The notes beneath the pieces were generated by a model. The model ran no database searches. It was not told the origin of the DNA and saw only the letters and a program-made list of their open reading frames with translations. A stretch of DNA of 9,715 nt from Alphaproteobacteria bacterium (GTDB lineage Bacteria > Pseudomonadota > Alphaproteobacteria > UBA6615). The position numbers and the translations under genes were made by a program. Position 1 is the stretch's first letter. Every line of letters begins with the position of its first letter. Below are positions 6,810-9,715 of this stretch, one piece after another. Location of the stretch: contig JABDJY010000279.1 of the NCBI GenBank assembly GCA_013003285.1, positions 1-9,715 of the forward strand. The letters are read 5' to 3'.

Positions 6810-7865
6810 ATGATGACGCCCCGCGACGTTGCCAGCCTGCTGGAGAGCTTTCCATCGGAGCCCCTGGGCCATTATCCGACGCCGTTGGATTCCGTGCCGC
6901 GGCTGGGTGAGGCGTTGGGCCTGACCTTGCAGATAAAACGGGACGACGCCACCGGGCTCGCCTTCGGCGGGAACAAGATCCGGCAACTCGAATTCTATCT
7001 CGGCAAGGCGCTGGCCCAGGGCGCCGACACCATCCTGATCACCGGCGCCGTCCAATCCAACTATGTCAGAGCGGCCGCCGGGGCCGCGGCGAAGCTCGGC
7101 CTGCGCTGCCATGTGCAGTTGGAAGACCGGGTGCCGCTCTACGATGAGAGCTATGTGAACAACGGCAACGTGCTGGTGGATCGGCTCCTGGGCGCGATCG
7201 TTCACACCTATCCGGAAGGCGAGGACGAGGCCGGCGCCGACGCCCGACTCTACGAGATCGCCGATGAAGAACGCCGCCAGGGTTTCAACCCCTATGTCAT
7301 TCCGCTGGGGCCAGGCAATCCGCCGCTCGGCGCGTTGGGCTACGTCAAGGGCGCCCTGGAACTGGTCGAGCAGTTGGAAGACCCGAGCGCCATTGATGCC
7401 TTTGTGGTGCCGTCGGGCAGTGGCATGACCCATGGCGGTTTTCTGCTTGGCTTACGGTTGCTCGGCGTCAGCGCGTCGGTGTTCGGCATCTGTGTGCGCC
7501 GTGATGCGGCAGCGCAGGCCGAGCGCATCGCTGCCAACTGCCGTAGCATCGAAGAGTTGCTGGGATTGTCCGCAATCGTCTCGGATGCGGACATTCGCAC
7601 CGCCGACGATGTGCTATCGCCGGGCTATGGCCGCTTGAATGACGCGACCTATGCGGCGGTGTTGCTGGCGGCGCGTACCGAAGGTCTGCTACTCGATACG
7701 GTCTATGCCGGCCGCGCGCTCGCCGGGTTGGTGCATTTGGCGAAAGAAGGCGATATCGCCGCCGGATCGAAGGTGGTGTTCCTGCATACCGGCGGCACGC
7801 CGGCGCTGTTCGGCTACAGCGAAGTGCTCAACGACCGCCTGGCGAACGAGACGAAACCAGAGTAG
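6810..7865 (+). CDS. PLP-dependent D-cysteine desulfhydrase / ACC deaminase family protein
   Basis: This 351-residue fold-type II PLP enzyme resembles DcyD, which turns D-cysteine into pyruvate, sulfide and ammonia. The PLP lysine is Lys56 in GGNKIR (53-58). QSNYVR (82-87) follows, then the phosphate-binding PSGSGMTHGG (201-210), PGYGRLND and HTGGTPALFGY (326-336). ACC deaminases have Glu in the VYEG motif and Leu before GG. Here these are VYAG and HTGG, which argues against ACC deaminase and fits desulfhydrase-like or L-cysteate sulfo-lyase-like members. The usual SNH or SNQ is SNY, so the substrate may differ. The frame opens at a TTG at 6795. I prefer the ATG at 6810 (or 6813), although no start has a good Shine-Dalgarno. 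It converges with an amino-acid ABC transporter. Confidence 0.88.
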   Translation: MMTPRDVASLLESFPSEPLGHYPTPLDSVPRLGEALGLTLQIKRDDATGLAFGGNKIRQLEFYLGKALAQGADTILITGAVQSNYVRAAAGAAAKLGLRCHVQLEDRVPLYDESYVNNGNVLVDRLLGAIVHTYPEGEDEAGADARLYEIADEERRQGFNPYVIPLGPGNPPLGALGYVKGALELVEQLEDPSAIDAFVVPSGSGMTHGGFLLGLRLLGVSASVFGICVRRDAAAQAERIAANCRSIEELLGLSAIVSDADIRTADDVLSPGYGRLNDATYAAVLLAARTEGLLLDTVYAGRALAGLVHLAKEGDIAAGSKVVFLHTGGTPALFGYSEVLNDRLANETKPE

Positions 7866-7880
7866 CCCGCGCTCAAATCC

Positions 7881-8000
7881 CCTCCCCCCTTGAGGGGGAG
7901 GGTTAGGGAGGGGGGGCTGCGGGGCGGTTCGCCCCGCAGATCTTGCGCGCCGCTGCCGCGGCGTAACCCCCCACCTAAATCCTCCCCCTCAGGGGGGAGG
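7881..8000. repeat. Compound palindromic repeat between convergent genes (BIME/MITE-like)
   Basis: Two long arms, 7881-7916 and 7967-8000, are inverted copies of each other, matching at about 31 of 36 positions with small gaps. Each arm is itself a hairpin: CCTCCCCC/GGGGGAGG at 7881-7888 with 7894-7901, and at 7981-7988 with 7993-8000. Between the arms are two more: a perfect 10-bp stem CTGCGGGGCG/CGCCCCGCAG (7917-7926 with 7930-7939) and CGCCGC/GCGGCG (7948-7953 with 7958-7963). This nested layout is typical of dispersed intergenic repeats built from short palindromes. No open frame or transposase is present. It fills most of the 264-base gap 7866-8129. Confidence 0.75.
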
Positions 8001-8008
8001 ACTTTTTT
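7981..8008 (+). terminator. Intrinsic terminator of the desulfhydrase-like gene
   Basis: The right-arm hairpin of the compound repeat (CCTCCCCC, loop TCAG, GGGGGAGG) is followed by AC and TTTTTT (8003-8008). This makes a strong Rho-independent terminator for the plus strand. It lies 116 bases after the stop codon, so the repeat appears to have been recruited as the 3' end of this transcript. Confidence 0.75.
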
Positions 8009-8031
8009 GTTCCGGCGAGCGGTGCAGTTAA

Positions 8032-8052
8032 CCCTCTCCCTATGGAAGAGGG
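8032..8052. repeat. Second CCCTCT-type palindrome, downstream of aapP
   Basis: CCCTCT (8032-8037) pairs with AGAGGG (8047-8052) around a 9-base loop that can add CC/GG pairs. It resembles the palindrome at 6611-6632 in arm sequence. For the minus-strand aapM-aapP transcript it lies about 78 bases after the stop and could act as a 3' hairpin, although no T-tract follows immediately on that strand. The rest of 8055-8129 shows nothing I can name. Confidence 0.5.
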
Positions 8053-8129
8053 GGCTTTGCACGTTGACGTCTCATCAAATTATCAATTAAGCCAAGGCGC
8101 AAACTGATAACGTCTGAAATGAAGATGCC

Positions 8130-8897
8130 CTAGTGGCTGAGGATTTGGCTCAGGAACAGCTTGGTGCGATCGGATTGCGGGTTGTTGAAGAACTCGTCCG
8201 GCGTGTTTTGCTCAACGATCTGCCCTTCATCCATGAAAATCACCCGGTCGGCGACCTGCGAGGCGAAACCCATTTCGTGGGTGACCACCATCATGGTCAT
8301 GCCCGAATCCGCCAAATCGACCATCACGTCGAGGACTTCCTTGATCATTTCCGGATCAAGCGCCGAGGTTGGCTCGTCGAACAGCATGATATTAGGCCGC
8401 ATGCACAGTGAGCGGGCGATGGCGACGCGCTGCTGCTGGCCGCCCGACATCTGGCCGGGATACTTATCCGCTTGCTCGGGAATTTTGACCTTTTCGAGTA
8501 ATTCCATGGCGATCGCCTCGGCTTCCGCCTTAGGCGTCTTGCGCACCCAGATCGGCGCCAGAGTGCAGTTCTCCAACACGGTGAGGTGGGGAAACAGATT
8601 GAACGACTGGAACACCATGCCGACTTCGCGGCGCACCGCATCGATATTCTTCAAATCGTTGGTCAGCTCGGTGCCGTCGACGATGATCTGGCCTTCCTGA
8701 TGCTCTTCCAGCCGATTGATGCAGCGGATCAGAGTCGATTTACCGCTGCCCGACGGACCGCAGATCACGATACGCTCGCGCGGCGCCACGCTTAGGTTGA
8801 TGTCGCGCAGCACATGGAACGGGCCGAACCATTTGTTCAGGCCGTTGATCTCGATGACCGGCGCGCCGGCGTTGGGATTGGTTTCTGTCATGGACAT
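8130..8897 (-). CDS. aapP: General/polar L-amino-acid ABC transporter ATP-binding protein
   Basis: This 255-residue ATPase powers import through the AapM-type permease. Walker A is GPSGSGKST (47-55), the Q-loop Gln is 97 (VFQSFNLFPHLTV), the signature is MSGGQQQR (150-157), Walker B with catalytic Glu is MLFDEP (171-176) and the switch His is 207. The segments INRLEEHQEGQI and CTLAPIWVRK closely resemble Rhizobium AapP and Rhodobacter BztD, which serve broad-specificity L-amino-acid importers. The short N-terminal extension before the ABC domain is also typical. ATGs at 8897 and 8891 are both possible; the first has GAGGCGAGG just upstream. It follows aapM after 12 bases and is co-transcribed with it. 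The actual substrate range cannot be read from the ATPase. Confidence 0.93.
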   Translation of the reverse strand: MSMTETNPNAGAPVIEINGLNKWFGPFHVLRDINLSVAPRERIVICGPSGSGKSTLIRCINRLEEHQEGQIIVDGTELTNDLKNIDAVRREVGMVFQSFNLFPHLTVLENCTLAPIWVRKTPKAEAEAIAMELLEKVKIPEQADKYPGQMSGGQQQRVAIARSLCMRPNIMLFDEPTSALDPEMIKEVLDVMVDLADSGMTMMVVTHEMGFASQVADRVIFMDEGQIVEQNTPDEFFNNPQSDRTKLFLSQILSH

Positions 8898-8909
8898 GAT
8901 CGCCTCGCC

Positions 8910-9715
8910 TCAACGGTTTGTCGTGTCGAGCTTGCGCTCAAGATGCATTGAATACCGCGACATGGAAAAGCACACGGCGAAGAAGAACAGCGCCACCACC
9001 AGGTAGGTCTCGGACGACAGGCCCAGCCAATCGGGGTTCGAGACCATGGCGTTGGCGATACCGAGAATGTCGAACAAGCCGATGATGATCACCAGCGTGG
9101 TGTCCTTGAACAGGCCGATGAAGGTGTTGACGATGCCCGGGATCGAGATCTTCAGCGCCTGCGGCAGGATGATCAGACGCATCGCCTGCGCATAGTCGAG
9201 GCCAAGGCTGTCGGCGGCTTCGTACTGGCCCTTCGGAAGGGCCGCGAGGCCACCCCGGATCACCTCGGCCATGTAGGCCGCCGAGAACAGGGTCATCATG
9301 ATCATGACGCGCAGGATGATATCGAAGTTCGTGCCCGGCGGCAGGAACAGGTTCAGCAGAAGCGATGCCACGAACAGCAGCGTGATAAGCGGAACGCCCC
9401 GGATGAATTCGATAAACCCAACGCAGATTGCCTTGAGCACGACCAGATTGGATTGTCTTCCCAGGGCCAGAAGGATGCCGATGGGTAACGAACAGCCGAT
9501 GGCGACGATTCCCAGCAAGATCGCCAGCATGAAGCCACCAAACTTACGACTCTCAACCGCTTCGATCCCCAGAGGGATGATCGAATGGAGCCCCTCCGCA
9601 ATGGCGCCTGCAATGAACAGCCACCAGATCACCGGCACGACCACCGCAGCGATCATCGCGGAAAGTGAACCCACCCTTGGTTCGACGATGCGGAATACCG
9701 CGTAGCCGATACCAA
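8910..9715 (-). CDS. aapM: Amino-acid ABC transporter permease, AapM/BztC type (N-terminal part outside the window)
   Basis: The frame is open from the right edge (about 267 residues visible) to a TGA at 8910-8912. A GTG at 9674 is not the true start: in-frame sequence upstream (GIGYAVFRIVEP) continues to the edge, and AapM proteins are longer with an N-terminal extension. The visible part is a HisM/GlnP-type permease domain with several hydrophobic helices. It includes the segments GILLALGRQSNL and EFIRGVPLITLLF, and the cytoplasmic coupling loop EAADSLGLDYAQAMRLIILPQALKIS without its final residues' partner domain visible. The end, RYSMHLERKLDTTNR, matches the AapM/BztC C-terminus. It precedes aapP by 12 bases. 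The partner permease (aapQ) and binding protein (aapJ) would be expected further upstream on this strand, beyond the window. Confidence 0.9.
   Translation of the reverse strand, partial: GIGYAVFRIVEPRVGSLSAMIAAVVVPVIWWLFIAGAIAEGLHSIIPLGIEAVESRKFGGFMLAILLGIVAIGCSLPIGILLALGRQSNLVVLKAICVGFIEFIRGVPLITLLFVASLLLNLFLPPGTNFDIILRVMIMMTLFSAAYMAEVIRGGLAALPKGQYEAADSLGLDYAQAMRLIILPQALKISIPGIVNTFIGLFKDTTLVIIIGLFDILGIANAMVSNPDWLGLSSETYLVVALFFFAVCFSMSRYSMHLERKLDTTNR

Noticed and set aside
6654..7433. Minus-strand open frame of 259 codons over the desulfhydrase-like gene
   Set aside because: It is antisense to a gene with clear PLP motifs. Its own translation has no family signature, and it runs through the inverted repeats.
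7881..8052. CRISPR-like repeats
   Set aside because: The repeats are palindromic and inverted, not direct repeats with regular unique spacers, and no cas genes are present.
8161..8700. Plus-strand open frame of 179 codons over aapP
   Set aside because: It is antisense to a complete ABC ATPase with all motifs; the product is Ser/Met-rich and unlike any family.

Overview
The window looks like chromosomal DNA of an alphaproteobacterium, probably from the Rhodospirillales or a relative. The case rests on an alphaproteobacterial-type petABC cytochrome bc1 operon with trmL and hemF divergent beside it, an Aap/Bzt-type amino-acid transporter, and moderately high GC. Gene content is mostly housekeeping or metabolic. 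There is no phage, transposase, CRISPR array or defence module.

Left part (1-3640). On the minus strand trmL (tRNA 2'-O-methyltransferase) and the 5' end of hemF (coproporphyrinogen III oxidase) lie back to back, with the trmL stop directly abutting the hemF start. Divergent from them is petA-petB-petC, encoding the Rieske protein, cytochrome b and cytochrome c1. All expected cofactor ligands are visible in these three. A putative promoter lies about 200 bases before petA, and a strong intrinsic terminator follows petC.

Central part (3640-6577). A beta-keto acid cleavage enzyme (BKACE/DUF849 family) has its own strong ribosome binding site and overlaps mtnP (methylthioadenosine phosphorylase) by ATGA. 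After a 190-base gap comes a glyoxalase/VOC-fold protein of unknown substrate.

Right part (6578-9715). A fold-type II PLP enzyme of the D-cysteine desulfhydrase family sits behind a leader rich in inverted repeats. It converges on a minus-strand amino-acid ABC transporter pair (permease aapM, cut by the window edge, then ATPase aapP). The two transcription units meet in a compound palindromic repeat, 7881-8052, that ends in a T-tract and probably terminates transcription. A related small palindrome lies at 6611-6632.

I see no convincing novel multi-gene system. The points most worth following are the BKACE gene coupled to mtnP, the compound palindromic repeat, the nested inverted repeats before the desulfhydrase-like gene, and that gene's unusual SNY motif.
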